Assembly: GCF_003589925.1 (NCBI RefSeq)
Contig: NZ_CP032382.1
Location: 3,844,001 to 3,908,000, forward strand
Direction of reading: 5' to 3'
From: Chryseolinea soli
Lineage (GTDB): Bacteria > Bacteroidota > Bacteroidia > Cytophagales > Cyclobacteriaceae
DNA length: 64,000 nucleotides
Made by a program: the position numbers and the translations under genes. The notes beneath the pieces were generated by a model. That model worked only from the letters and a program-made list of their open reading frames with translations, searched no databases and had not been told where the DNA came from. This document shows, piece after piece, positions 17,508 to 25,098 of this stretch (within the stretch, counting starts at the first letter, position 1; each line of letters begins with the position of its first letter).

Positions 17508-17886
17508 CTACTCAGGGGAAGCTACGTTACCAACGCGAATAACACACCTGTTTTTTTTATATTTCATTCCGACAAAAAGTTCATTTGCCTTTGTCTACTA
17601 TTTAGTACTGCACGAGCAAATATAGGTTATAGGCATAATTAGCCCTGAATTTTTGTTTACTTTTTTGTAATGCTTTTTTCTTCCTGAGCAGGGATTGATC
17701 ATGCACTTTAGCGCTCGGGTTAGAATATCCTTTGTCCATGCCGGAAATGAATACAGAAAGTCAAAGAATGAGCAATCAGCTAATTGGGTGCTATTTAGGG
17801 ATAGCCACCTGCTATTCATTAAAGGGTAATTTTAGAAAATCATTGAAATTCAATGAAATGACTTTGACAATAGGCCAGCAACTATT
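17294..17886 (+). repeat. Direct repeat copy 2: IS3 3' end plus 360-bp spacer
   Basis: Offset from copy 1 by 1589-1591 bp. It includes the last part of the inactive orfB and the same spacer with the TPR-like fragment. Copy 2 ends at the words CAGCAACTATT, after which the sequence becomes the tail of a SpoIIAA-like gene. In copy 1 the same words are followed by the IS left end. Confidence 0.85.
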
Positions 17887-17922
17887 GACTGGATAAAAGA
17901 ATCTCATAACTCAATAATTTAA
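17887..17922 (+). pseudogene. 3' tail of a SpoIIAA-like gene
   Basis: Reads DWIKESHNSII and a stop. It matches the end of paralog B (IVWIKQFS) and of paralog C after its amber codon (AID-IKTID). The rest of this gene was replaced by the IS3/spacer unit. The short length makes the call moderate, but the position directly before another family copy supports it. Confidence 0.4.
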
Positions 17923-17934
17923 AAATATACTGAC

Positions 17935-18180
17935 ATGATTACTACACTTCAAACTTTTGAACACGGAAGAATTGATTATGACGCTACGGTGCCCTGTATG
18001 GTTGTTGTTCAAATTGGATTTATGGATTCACATGAATTCAGGTCATGGTTAAACGATGGCTTGAAACTACTGCGTGAAAAAAAAAGAAAATGCATAACAA
18101 AATTTATGGATTGCTGATGTACGGGAAGCTGATATTGTTGCCCCACAGGATACAGAATGAAATGACCAATTACCAGATTG
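17935..18180 (+). pseudogene. SpoIIAA/STAS-like protein, decayed copy
   Basis: Starts MITTLQTFEHGRIDYDATVP, with CMVVVQIGFMDSHEFRSWLN aligning to paralog D (CVIATSFKFMTLDEFKLQLN). After GLKLLREKK the frame shifts and stops at 18115-18117. The continuation is in another frame (LWIADVREADIVAPQDT), which aligns with MLWLPDITLASTCDREG of D and itself contains further stops. The 3' third of the family length is missing. It lies just upstream of the GAF receptor gene. Confidence 0.6.
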
Positions 18181-18217
18181 CCTTTTAACATCAATTATCA
18201 ATCGAAACAATCAAACA

Positions 18218-20017
18218 ATGAAAAATCTCTTTAATACTTGGAGTCTCACGATCAAAAATCGAATGATCCTCAGTTCTTCTTTACTCGTGCTGATCATAGC
18301 CTTGAGTAATCTTTACAGCTACTATAGTAATAGTAAAGTAATTGCTCAGCAAGATCAGCTTAACGGTCAGCGGCTACAGGTCCTGCTGCAACTGGCAACC
18401 ATAGGCAATTATGTGGCATTAGCAGAACTTGAATCACGTTCCTATCTATTAATTGAAAAGGAGGAGTTCAACACGCTTCGCAGAGGAATATGGGAAGATA
18501 AGATTAATCCCGCTGCTGCTGTTTTGAAATCCAAATTGGAGGAAGACCAAGCAAATATTAACCAAAAAGAAGTTGCTCAATTATTGGCTAACTTAATCAC
18601 CTACCAACAATTGCAGGAGCAGACGGAAATTAAAATCCGTTCTCTTTTAACCGCGGTACAAAAACAAGATTCAGCATCAAGATCTGAGAATAAGGATAGA
18701 AAAGCCGATATGGCTTTAGAGATCAACCAATATCAGCGCCCTGTCTTCGATGCCATTAAAGAAGGCTCCGCTAAACTTATTCAACAGCAACGTGAATTGA
18801 TTCATACTGAAAGCGACACACTCTCGGACCGGATGAGAATTGCCCAGTTTATTATTCTAGGGCTAATTGTAGGAAGCCTAGTGGCATCGCTCTTACTAGT
18901 GCATTCGTTGGTTAAGGTTACTATTAATCCGTTATTAAAAGTAAGCGATTATCTGTCGGAAGTAGCACTAGGTAAGCAGCCTGCTCACATGGAAGAACCT
19001 AAAAATGAAATGGGTATAATAATCGGTTCCATTAACAGATTGGTAACACATTTGAAAGCCTCTGCAAATTTTGCCAGCCAGGTTGGAGCAGGGAAATATG
19101 ACAATCAACTTATACCGGCCAGTGGAGATGACACGTTGGGCAATGCCTTGCTTATCATGCAAGAGAGGCTTCAGGAGGTAGAGAGCGATGGAAAGAAACG
19201 CAACTGGGTAGCTGAAGGCATAGCTAAGTTTGCCACCCTTCTACGTGATCATACAATTGATAAACGCGCTTTAGGGATTGAGCTGGTCAGTTTCCTGGTA
19301 CGATACTTAAAAGCCAATCAGGGTGGTTTATTTATTCTGCGAGGAGATTCAGAAAACCGATATTTAGAATTAGAGGCTTGTTATGCTTACGAACGAAAAA
19401 AATTCATTCAGAAGACAATTCATTTGGGCGAAGGTTTGGTTGGGCAAGCTGTGCTGGAGGCAGGTACCATTTATTTAACAAAAGTACCTGAAGACTATGT
19501 GCAGATTACATCTGGTTTGGGAGAAGCTCCTCCTTCAAGTATATTGATTGTACCACTAAAGCTGAATGAGCAAGTTTATGGCGCCATTGAAATAGCTTCC
19601 TTCAATCCATTCGCCCTACACGAAATAGCTTTCTTGGAAAAGCTGGCCGAAAGTGCTGCATCTGCAATTGCTGCATCACAACTACATGAGCAAACACAGA
19701 AATTGTTAATGGAGTCCCAGCAAAAAGCCGAAGAACTCAGAGCACAAGAAGAAGAAATGCGTCAGAATATGGAAGAACTACAGGCAACGCAAGAAGCCGA
19801 AGCAAGACGTATAAAAGAATTGGAACAAATTAACGTCCAATCGAATGAACAACAACAGTTGTTGGTCAACAATATGGAAAAATTAAGGATGCAGGAGAAT
19901 GAGATACTTAGGCAACAGGCCGAAATAGAAAGAACAAGTCAATTGTGTGGATATTATGAGCAAGAAAATCATAAACTAACTTCGAAACTTGAGGCTTCGG
20001 GAAAGGAACTCATCTAG
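18218..20017 (+). CDS. Membrane GAF-domain receptor without output domain
   Basis: 599 aa. A membrane helix near the N-terminus (MILSSSLLVLIIALSNLYS) is followed by a helical periplasmic domain (about 35-205) like those of chemoreceptors and sensor kinases. A second helix (IAQFIILGLIVGSLVASLLL), a HAMP-like linker (INPLLKVSDYLSEVALGKQ) and further HAMP-type helices come next. A GAF domain (about 340-480; GGLFILRGDS, LGEGLVGQAV, SSILIVPLKLNEQVYGAIEI) is followed by a long Gln/Glu-rich coiled coil to the end (EEMRQNMEELQATQEAEARR). There is no HisKA, HATPase, GGDEF, PAS or methyl-accepting signature. Such proteins are normally fused to a kinase, so it may act through a partner or be truncated. 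The gene itself has no visible defect. Confidence 0.8.
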   Translation: MKNLFNTWSLTIKNRMILSSSLLVLIIALSNLYSYYSNSKVIAQQDQLNGQRLQVLLQLATIGNYVALAELESRSYLLIEKEEFNTLRRGIWEDKINPAAAVLKSKLEEDQANINQKEVAQLLANLITYQQLQEQTEIKIRSLLTAVQKQDSASRSENKDRKADMALEINQYQRPVFDAIKEGSAKLIQQQRELIHTESDTLSDRMRIAQFIILGLIVGSLVASLLLVHSLVKVTINPLLKVSDYLSEVALGKQPAHMEEPKNEMGIIIGSINRLVTHLKASANFASQVGAGKYDNQLIPASGDDTLGNALLIMQERLQEVESDGKKRNWVAEGIAKFATLLRDHTIDKRALGIELVSFLVRYLKANQGGLFILRGDSENRYLELEACYAYERKKFIQKTIHLGEGLVGQAVLEAGTIYLTKVPEDYVQITSGLGEAPPSSILIVPLKLNEQVYGAIEIASFNPFALHEIAFLEKLAESAASAIAASQLHEQTQKLLMESQQKAEELRAQEEEMRQNMEELQATQEAEARRIKELEQINVQSNEQQQLLVNNMEKLRMQENEILRQQAEIERTSQLCGYYEQENHKLTSKLEASGKELI

Positions 20018-20086
20018 CTGTAGGAATTAAAATCAGCGCAATAAGATAAAGAAAATAGGTAGTAAATAAGCATAGCTATATCGTAA

Positions 20087-21070
20087 ATGAAAACACATCC
20101 TTTTGTCGGATATCGAGAATTGTTTTTGTTAAAAACAAGAAACACTTTTGCCATACTCTTCCCTTTGGTCATATGTACCTGTGTAATGGAAAAAACTTTT
20201 GGTCAAGACCCGGGTTTGCCTGCAACCAATTTGGGACTCACAAATATGCTCGATGCAGTTCCTCCCGGACCCGGTTTATTTTATATGAATCACATGCAGG
20301 TTTATAAAACTACATCCATGAGAGATGCACGTGGTAGCACACTACTTACGGATTTAAAAGTAAACTCACTCTTAGTGATGCACCAACTTGCTTTTATTTC
20401 CAAAACAAAAGTATTGGGAGGTAACCTTGGTTTTACTGCTTTGTTACCGATAGTGAAAATCTCTGCTACTAATTCTACGGGCAGTGTACCATCAGTAAAT
20501 CCTGGAGTCTTTGGAGATTTTATTATGGGACCAGTCATTCAATGGTTCGATAAAAAACTTCTCAACAAGGCCTTGTTTCACCGTGCCGAAATTGATTTTG
20601 TTTTTCCGACAGGTTCCTATAGCTCTAATGATGCCATCAATCCATCTGCGCATTTATTTACTATTTCCGCTCATTATACGTTTACCTATTTTCTTACAAA
20701 AAAATTCAGTGTAAGCGCCAGAAATCATATTAATTATAATACTAAAATTCTCGATTCAGAAATACGACCAGGCATATTTGCTAGTATGAATTATTCCATT
20801 GAGCATACCATCTATAAAGCCTTGCGTGCCGAAATTGCTGGTTATTATTTAAAACAACTTACGCAAGATTCGTTTAAAGGTGATAGCCGATATTATCAGA
20901 CCACCTATGGAATAACAGATACACGCGAGCAAGTTTTTGCTTATGGCCTAGGGTTGAATTACATAACTCCCACGGGGCTCTTTATGGAGGCAAAAGTATT
21001 TTTTGAAACAGCGGCTAAAAATCGTTCGGAAGGCACAAGACCAACCTTGCGCTTGGTTTATAAATTCTAA
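20087..21070 (+). CDS. SphA/MetA-like outer-membrane protein
   Basis: 327 aa, with an N-terminal segment that acts as a signal peptide (FAILFPLVICTCVMEKTFGQ). The mature part starts near DPGLPATNLGL and shows regularly alternating strands with aromatic ends, finishing TRPTLRLVYKF, as expected for a 12-stranded beta-barrel. LPPGPGLFYMNHMQVY-like opening and the GDFIMGPVIQW / RAEIDFVFPTGSY motifs match the MetA-pathway of phenol degradation / SphA family of putative outer-membrane transporters. It follows the GAF receptor by 69 bp on the same strand. The substrate is unknown. Confidence 0.75.
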   Translation: MKTHPFVGYRELFLLKTRNTFAILFPLVICTCVMEKTFGQDPGLPATNLGLTNMLDAVPPGPGLFYMNHMQVYKTTSMRDARGSTLLTDLKVNSLLVMHQLAFISKTKVLGGNLGFTALLPIVKISATNSTGSVPSVNPGVFGDFIMGPVIQWFDKKLLNKALFHRAEIDFVFPTGSYSSNDAINPSAHLFTISAHYTFTYFLTKKFSVSARNHINYNTKILDSEIRPGIFASMNYSIEHTIYKALRAEIAGYYLKQLTQDSFKGDSRYYQTTYGITDTREQVFAYGLGLNYITPTGLFMEAKVFFETAAKNRSEGTRPTLRLVYKF

Positions 21071-21488
21071 ATAAGTGCTTTAGAGTTGTTGAAAATAATT
21101 TTAACAATCCAATTTAACTTTTAAATTATGGAAACAGTGGAGCTTATAAAATGAACGAGGAAAGAAATAACTCACTTAACACTCAGCAGATAACGTAACT
21201 TACTATTGCAAAGATGGGACGAAATAACTTCTTCAAAAAGGTGTGAAAGTAGGTAATTTCTGACACTGCCTAATAAAGTGTGTAAAGGGTAACGACTAAG
21301 TAACTTCGTAAAGGGACTAAATTTTGCACCTTCCCTCGAAGATAGTTAAAAACTGATTTACAATCAGGGGCCAGTTTCCGTAAATCCGTGGGACTTAAAA
21401 GTGCGCAGTGGCAGCATGAAATTTATGACGGGTAGTAAGATGTCCGTTAAAGAATGAATTAAGAGATTGAATGATTTGCTTATAGCTA
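21071..21488. other. Non-coding stretch
   Basis: About 420 bp after the outer-membrane protein gene. No supportable frame, no repeat and no terminator-like hairpin was seen. It probably contains worn-down sequence like the rest of the accessory region. Confidence 0.4.
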
Positions 21489-21776
21489 TCATAGTACTTC
21501 TCCGTCTTGCCAAACAATTTCGTTATACGTCGGAGGTAACTCATCGGCTATCGTTAGCAATTCAATATTTAAGGTTTCCAGGTATTCCGTAACGTGGTCG
21601 AGGGCACGAATTTTGCGCCGCAATAGGGTTGATTCTAGGATGTCAAACGAGTAAGTTTTTTTGTCGATTTGTTCATTGACTCTCAGATCCCGCTGCATCT
21701 TCGTTTCTTCAAATTGCCCAATAATTTGAAAATTTGGAAGGAACTTTGTGAATGTAAAATAGTATGAAGCAACCAT
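21489..21776 (-). CDS. Hypothetical protein (95 aa)
   Basis: Soluble, charged frame starting MVASYYFTFTKFLPNFQIIG and ending YNEIVWQDGEVL, with a helical middle (LRRKIRALDHVTEYLETLNI). No family is recognised. It is the last possible gene before the tRNA-Leu fragment. It reads away from it, as integrase-associated small genes often do, but no integrase gene is visible in the window. Moderate to low confidence. Confidence 0.4.
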   Translation of the reverse strand: MVASYYFTFTKFLPNFQIIGQFEETKMQRDLRVNEQIDKKTYSFDILESTLLRRKIRALDHVTEYLETLNIELLTIADELPPTYNEIVWQDGEVL

Positions 21777-21814
21777 TCATCTGGCATATTCACCAGTTAA
21801 AAAAATGTAAATTC

Positions 21815-21863
21815 GGCGGGGCAACTGGCGGGGCAACGCAACTCACGACTCGAGTTGCGGAGT
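21815..21863. repeat. GGCGGGGCAAC direct repeats and inverted repeat
   Basis: Two adjacent direct repeats (CGGCGGGGCAAC, TGGCGGGGCAAC) are followed by an inverted repeat GCAACTC-acga-CTCGAGTTGC. A further GAGGGGCAA occurs at about 22058 on the other side of the tRNA fragment. Short direct repeats around a core site are how arm-binding sites of tyrosine integrases look. This reading is inference. Confidence 0.45.
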
Positions 21864-21914
21864 TGTTAAATAGTTGATAGCCTGTGTGTTATAAATTGAA
21901 AAAAGAGGTAATCA

Positions 21915-21958
21915 GAAGATTTTGAGTCGTGCGCGTCTACCAATTCCGCCACTTTGGC
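21915..21958 (-). pseudogene. tRNA-Leu(CAA) 5' fragment, possible island attachment site
   Basis: The minus strand reads GCCAAAGTGGCGGAATTGGT then AGACGCGCACGACTCAAAATC. This is the acceptor 5' strand, D-arm and anticodon arm up to the loop (CTCAAAA, anticodon CAA) of a bacterial tRNA-Leu. After TCTTC the similarity ends: no variable arm, T-arm or acceptor 3' strand follows, and the anticodon stem is not closed. The 5' end points to the GC-rich core side (right) and the broken side faces the decayed AT-rich region (left). It is either a broken tRNA gene or an attachment-site remnant. Confidence 0.75.
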
Positions 21959-22179
21959 TTGCTCCATTTTTCCAAATAACCTCGAAATTTGCTCAATTTC
22001 GTCATTTTTGAACCTTATGGATTTGCTTTCGCAATTCAGCACGTCATGCTGAGGGCAAGCGAGGGGCAAATTTAGAAGAAACTTTTAAATATCGCATGGT
22101 CCAGGCCAAATGCCGCTAAATTTTTTGTTGGGTCAAAAGGCAGGGCAAGGTGACGCTAGTCCAGCGAGATCAGATGCCG

Positions 22180-22929
22180 TTATCCGGCAGTGACGCCACC
22201 ATCGATGGCCAATGCAGCCCCGGTGATGAAGGTGGATTGATCGCCCGCGAGGAATGTGATCAAGGGAATAATATCTTCCGGAGTCGCTATTTTTCCCAAC
22301 GGCATGGCGGCCGCGATTTTTTCATACATCCCCGGCGTTCGGTTCACCCCCTGCAGCCATTGTTCGGTAGCCATCGCGCTAACGACAAGCGCATTTACCC
22401 GGATTTGGTTGCGTGCTTGTTCCAGGGCAGCCGCTTTTGTCAGACCGATCACCCCGTGCTTTGCAGCAACATAGGCAGCAATTCCTTGAGCAACACCTTT
22501 CACTCCTGCCGTGCTGGCGGTGTTGATAATGCTGCCCCCGTTTTTTTTCATGGCCTGGATCTCATACTTCAACGCATGGAATGTTCCGGTCAGATTGAGC
22601 GTGACGGTATTCATGAATTGTTCGCTGCTCATCGCTTCGAGCGGCCCGAAGGAGAGATTGGCGCCGGCGTTGTTGAAAGCAACATCCAGTTGGCCATGCA
22701 AGCGGATCGTTTCGGATACCAGGTGTTCAACTTGTTTTTCGTGGGTTACATCGGCCTGCACAAAAGTGGCCTCGCCACCCTTTGACCGGATCTGCGATTC
22801 AATGCTGCTTCCTTCCTTCGTGCGCCTTCCACAGAACACGACCTTGGCTTCCAACGCTGCAAAAGCTTTAACAGCGGACGCGCCCAATCCGGAGGTGCCG
22901 CCGGTGATCAATACTACTTTATTTTTCAT
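22180..22929 (-). CDS. SDR-family oxidoreductase
   Basis: 249 aa, classical short-chain dehydrogenase. Rossmann motif TGGTSGLG at residues 9-16, NNAG at about 90-93 (FNNAGANL), catalytic Ser in INTASTAGV and the YxxxK pair in YVAAKHG. It ends with TGAALAIDGGVTAG, typical of the FabG-like classical subgroup. The arginine pair in FCGRR after the second strand suggests NADP(H). The substrate is not predictable. It is the second gene of a pair with the membrane protein at 22937 (7 bp apart). A palindrome upstream of the pair resembles the one before the winged-helix operon. Confidence 0.9.
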   Translation of the reverse strand: MKNKVVLITGGTSGLGASAVKAFAALEAKVVFCGRRTKEGSSIESQIRSKGGEATFVQADVTHEKQVEHLVSETIRLHGQLDVAFNNAGANLSFGPLEAMSSEQFMNTVTLNLTGTFHALKYEIQAMKKNGGSIINTASTAGVKGVAQGIAAYVAAKHGVIGLTKAAALEQARNQIRVNALVVSAMATEQWLQGVNRTPGMYEKIAAAMPLGKIATPEDIIPLITFLAGDQSTFITGAALAIDGGVTAG

Positions 22930-22936
22930 GGTTGAA

Positions 22937-23650
22937 TTATTTTTCCTTTGAGTGAATCGATTCAGGTTTGTTTTTCGCCAGCGTGAATCCGGTGCTGATC
23001 ATCCAGATGTAGGCACCGAACCGGACCACGGGCAGCAGGTAGCCTGCCTGCTCAATCACCAGGCTCAGCGTTGAAAGTTCCGCGATGCCGGCCAGGATCA
23101 ACCCCAGCCAGGCCACCCACTTCGGTGTATACCCGCCCAAAAGACAGGGCACGGAGATTCCCGCTAACAGCAGACCTAACGCCGTGATATGAGCTACGCC
23201 GCCGGTTGCAAATCCGAAAAGTTGCAGCGCATGCATGACCGGCAGATCGTTGGCTACTCCGGGTTGCGACAGCAACCAACTGCAAAGACTCGAGAAGGTG
23301 ATGAGCAAAGAGGCCGCAATGCCGCCGAACTGGGCAATATTCACCCCAGTGGCCGTCACCCCCAGAAATCTGAGCCTGCTGGTCACGGCGGCGGTAAAGA
23401 GTCCAAGCGGTATGGCGGCGCCAAACTGGAAGAGCGCATTGAACCGGATGGCATCCGGGAACTGCCGGAAGATTTGTTGTGCCTGCTCCGGCGATGCGAA
23501 GGGCCTTGGAAATCCTGATCCCTGCGATAAAATGCCAAAGAGGATCAGGCTGACAATAAACAGGCAGACGTAGATAATGGCGATGATGCCAGGGTGCGGC
23601 CCGCGATGCTTTTCATAGGGAGACCGCGTGAGGTGGGTTGCTTCATACAT
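22937..23650 (-). CDS. Multi-pass membrane protein (DUF4386-like)
   Basis: Start set at 23650 (MYEATHLTRSPYEKHRG); the longer frame adds 16 unlikely residues. 237 aa with about six membrane helices (IIAIIYVCLFIVSLILFGIL; ALFQFGAAIPLGLFTAAVTS; IAASLLITFSSLC; ITALGLLLAGISVPCLLGG; VAWLGLILAGIAELSTLSLV; FGAYIWMISTGF). The layout resembles the DUF4386 integral membrane family. The function is unknown. It is the first gene of an operon with the SDR gene. Confidence 0.75.
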   Translation of the reverse strand: MYEATHLTRSPYEKHRGPHPGIIAIIYVCLFIVSLILFGILSQGSGFPRPFASPEQAQQIFRQFPDAIRFNALFQFGAAIPLGLFTAAVTSRLRFLGVTATGVNIAQFGGIAASLLITFSSLCSWLLSQPGVANDLPVMHALQLFGFATGGVAHITALGLLLAGISVPCLLGGYTPKWVAWLGLILAGIAELSTLSLVIEQAGYLLPVVRFGAYIWMISTGFTLAKNKPESIHSKEK

Positions 23651-23746
23651 AAAATATAGTTTTAGAATGACGAAATGATATGGTTTTAAAAAGGGCACTT
23701 TTTAGGAAAGACGCAGGGTGCTGTATTTTATTTTACATATAAATGT

Positions 23747-23763
23747 AGTTTGTATTGCAAACT
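23747..23763 (-). promoter_or_regulatory. Putative operator, site 1 (AGTTTGTATTGCAAACT)
   Basis: A 17-bp inverted repeat AGTTTG-TATTG-CAAACT about 97 bp upstream of the start at 23650. On the minus strand it overlaps a TACATTTA element that resembles the Bacteroidota -7 box. Nearly the same word occurs at 24714-24730 before the neighbouring operon that encodes a winged-helix regulator. It is therefore a likely binding site for that regulator. Confidence 0.5.
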
Positions 23764-23812
23764 AAAAAACCTTAATAAAAGCACCGGAGTGCTGGTGTGG
23801 AAATTTTACACG

Positions 23813-24097
23813 TTATAAGTGCAGATACTTCTTAATGTCCTCTACATATTTTTCAAACGCTTTTCTTCCTTTGGAAGTCAGTTTGCAAATCGTGTGTGGG
23901 TAGTTTCCTTTAAACGTTTTGGTTACTTCGATATAGGCGGCTTCGTGCAGTTTTTTGATTTGGTGGCTCAGGTTGCCCTGGGTCGTGTTGGTTATTTCCA
24001 TGAGATAGGCAAAATCCGCCTGTTTCGTTTTGATCAGTGCCGACACAATGGCCAGGCGCACGGGAGTATTTAAAACAGGGTCCAGTTCATTGTACAT
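23813..24097 (-). CDS. Winged-helix transcriptional regulator
   Basis: 94 aa, a single winged-helix domain. Motifs: NTPVRLAIVSALIKTKQADF, then LMEITNTTQGNLSHQIKKLH (recognition helix), then a wing with KTFKGNYPHTICKLTSKGRK. It belongs to the ArsR/MarR-like HTH_27 type found in Bacteroidota, often encoded together with a membrane protein of unknown function. It follows the membrane-protein gene at 24111 by 13 bp. Probably an autorepressor acting on the palindromes at 24714 and 23747. Confidence 0.85.
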   Translation of the reverse strand: MYNELDPVLNTPVRLAIVSALIKTKQADFAYLMEITNTTQGNLSHQIKKLHEAAYIEVTKTFKGNYPHTICKLTSKGRKAFEKYVEDIKKYLHL

Positions 24098-24110
24098 GCA
24101 GGATGCCCGT

Positions 24111-24683
24111 TTATACTTTAGAATGTTTCAATAAATATCCCGGGATCAAATAGCCGGTAACCACGGCGATGCCTTGCAAAAGGGGTTTATAAAGATCCGG
24201 AGTAAATACACTGGCTACGGCGAAAAGCAAAAATAGAACACCACCGACCACAAGTGGTCTGAAACGCAGTACCAAACCGGAAACCATCGTGCCGATGCCG
24301 CCGATCAGCAGCGTATAGGTAAAGGGCGGCTGGGTGATGATCACATTCATGACAACCACCGTGATAAAACTGATGCCCAACACCAGCCACATTTTTTTTA
24401 GATAGTATCCCATATAGGTTTCTGTCTGATGACCCTCGCGGGCATAATGCCGAACGGATAGAATGATGCCGATCAGCACCAATACAGGGAAAGGAAGAAA
24501 GAACCATCGGAACGATGTGTAGGCCTGCAGTATAAAAAATGAAATGCTGGCAATCGCGATCAGCCATCCCCACAAGAGAAATAGAAAGCCATGCGCTTTG
24601 ATATTTTCCTTCGTTTTGGCGATCGCCTCCGTGATGATGTGCAGGCTCTGCACGGGGTCTAGTTTGTTCTCTGCGGTTTCCAT
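24111..24683 (-). CDS. Membrane protein co-transcribed with winged-helix regulator
   Basis: 190 aa. A soluble N-terminal segment (LDPVQSLHIITEAIAKTKEN) is followed by about five membrane helices (FLFLLWGWLIAIASISFFIL; WFFLPFPVLVLIGIILSV; MWLVLGISFITVVVMNVII; LLIGGIGTMVSGLVLRF; GGVLFLLFAVASVF). It ends LIPGYLLKHSKV. No transport or enzymatic motif is visible. Pairs of such a protein with a small winged-helix regulator are recurrent in this phylum; the membrane protein may sense or transmit a signal, but this is inference. Confidence 0.75.
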   Translation of the reverse strand: METAENKLDPVQSLHIITEAIAKTKENIKAHGFLFLLWGWLIAIASISFFILQAYTSFRWFFLPFPVLVLIGIILSVRHYAREGHQTETYMGYYLKKMWLVLGISFITVVVMNVIITQPPFTYTLLIGGIGTMVSGLVLRFRPLVVGGVLFLLFAVASVFTPDLYKPLLQGIAVVTGYLIPGYLLKHSKV

Positions 24684-24691
24684 AGCGCTGC

Positions 24692-24733
24692 GTTTATAAA
24701 CAAATGTAAATCTAGTTTGTGGTGCAAACCAAA
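24692..24733 (-). promoter_or_regulatory. Promoter with putative operator, site 2
   Basis: On the minus strand: TTTG (24730-24733), 21 bp, then TACATTTG (24701-24708), followed 18 bp later by the ATG at 24683. This fits the Bacteroidota TTTG/TAnnTTTG promoter. Between the boxes lies AGTTTGTGGTGCAAACC (24714-24730), an imperfect inverted repeat sharing AGTTTGT..TGCAAAC with site 1. Such a position would allow repression by the regulator encoded in the same operon. Confidence 0.55.
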
Positions 24734-25098
24734 TTAAAAACCCCTCATTTTGTTGAGGCTGTGAATTTCAGCCCTCGTGTGAATCAAAATCCGGGCCCGT
24801 CAGAAAGGGTAGTAATTTTTGCCGGTTTTTCTTTGCGAAGGTGGTAATTGAATGAGAACCAGAATGTTGTAAGCAATAAAAATATTGTTAACCCGCGGCT
24901 CCTTACGCATGAAGATTATCTTTAATTTCATCCCGAACAAGCCCGTAGCCAATACGGAGTTTAATGAAAGTTAAAACATCGGTTCTTCGGAACACCCCGC
25001 ATCGAGCCCTTCATCCCATCTTTTACGGCCAGTATTCAATTTCACAATCTCCGTCTATAGTTATCCCCTTCATTTAATCTTAAAAAAGTAAAACACGT
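24734..25098. other. Non-coding stretch between divergent genes
   Basis: About 365 bp between the winged-helix operon and the flotillin gene. No reading frame was supportable. It must hold the promoter of the flotillin gene; no clear TTTG/TAnnTTTG pair was identified. Confidence 0.4.

Larger units (their letters stand above)
16298..17526 (+). mobile_element. IS3-family insertion sequence (about 1.23 kb, inactive)
   Basis: Contains orfA (16357-16623) and a nonsense-broken orfB (to 17507). The putative left end CGTAAGCTTCCCT (16298) matches the inverted right end seen best in copy 1 (AGGGGAAACTTACG, ending 15937). In this element the right end is shortened (GGGGAAGCTACG, ending 17526). The length of about 1229 bp is normal for IS3. 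No target-site duplication was recognised. The identical 360-bp spacer on both sides shows that this is part of a tandem duplication rather than a fresh insertion. Confidence 0.75.

Noticed and set aside
21866-22069. 67-aa frame on the minus strand containing VAELVDAHDSKS
   Set aside because: This is the well-known false translation of a tRNA-Leu gene; the underlying DNA is a tRNA fragment.
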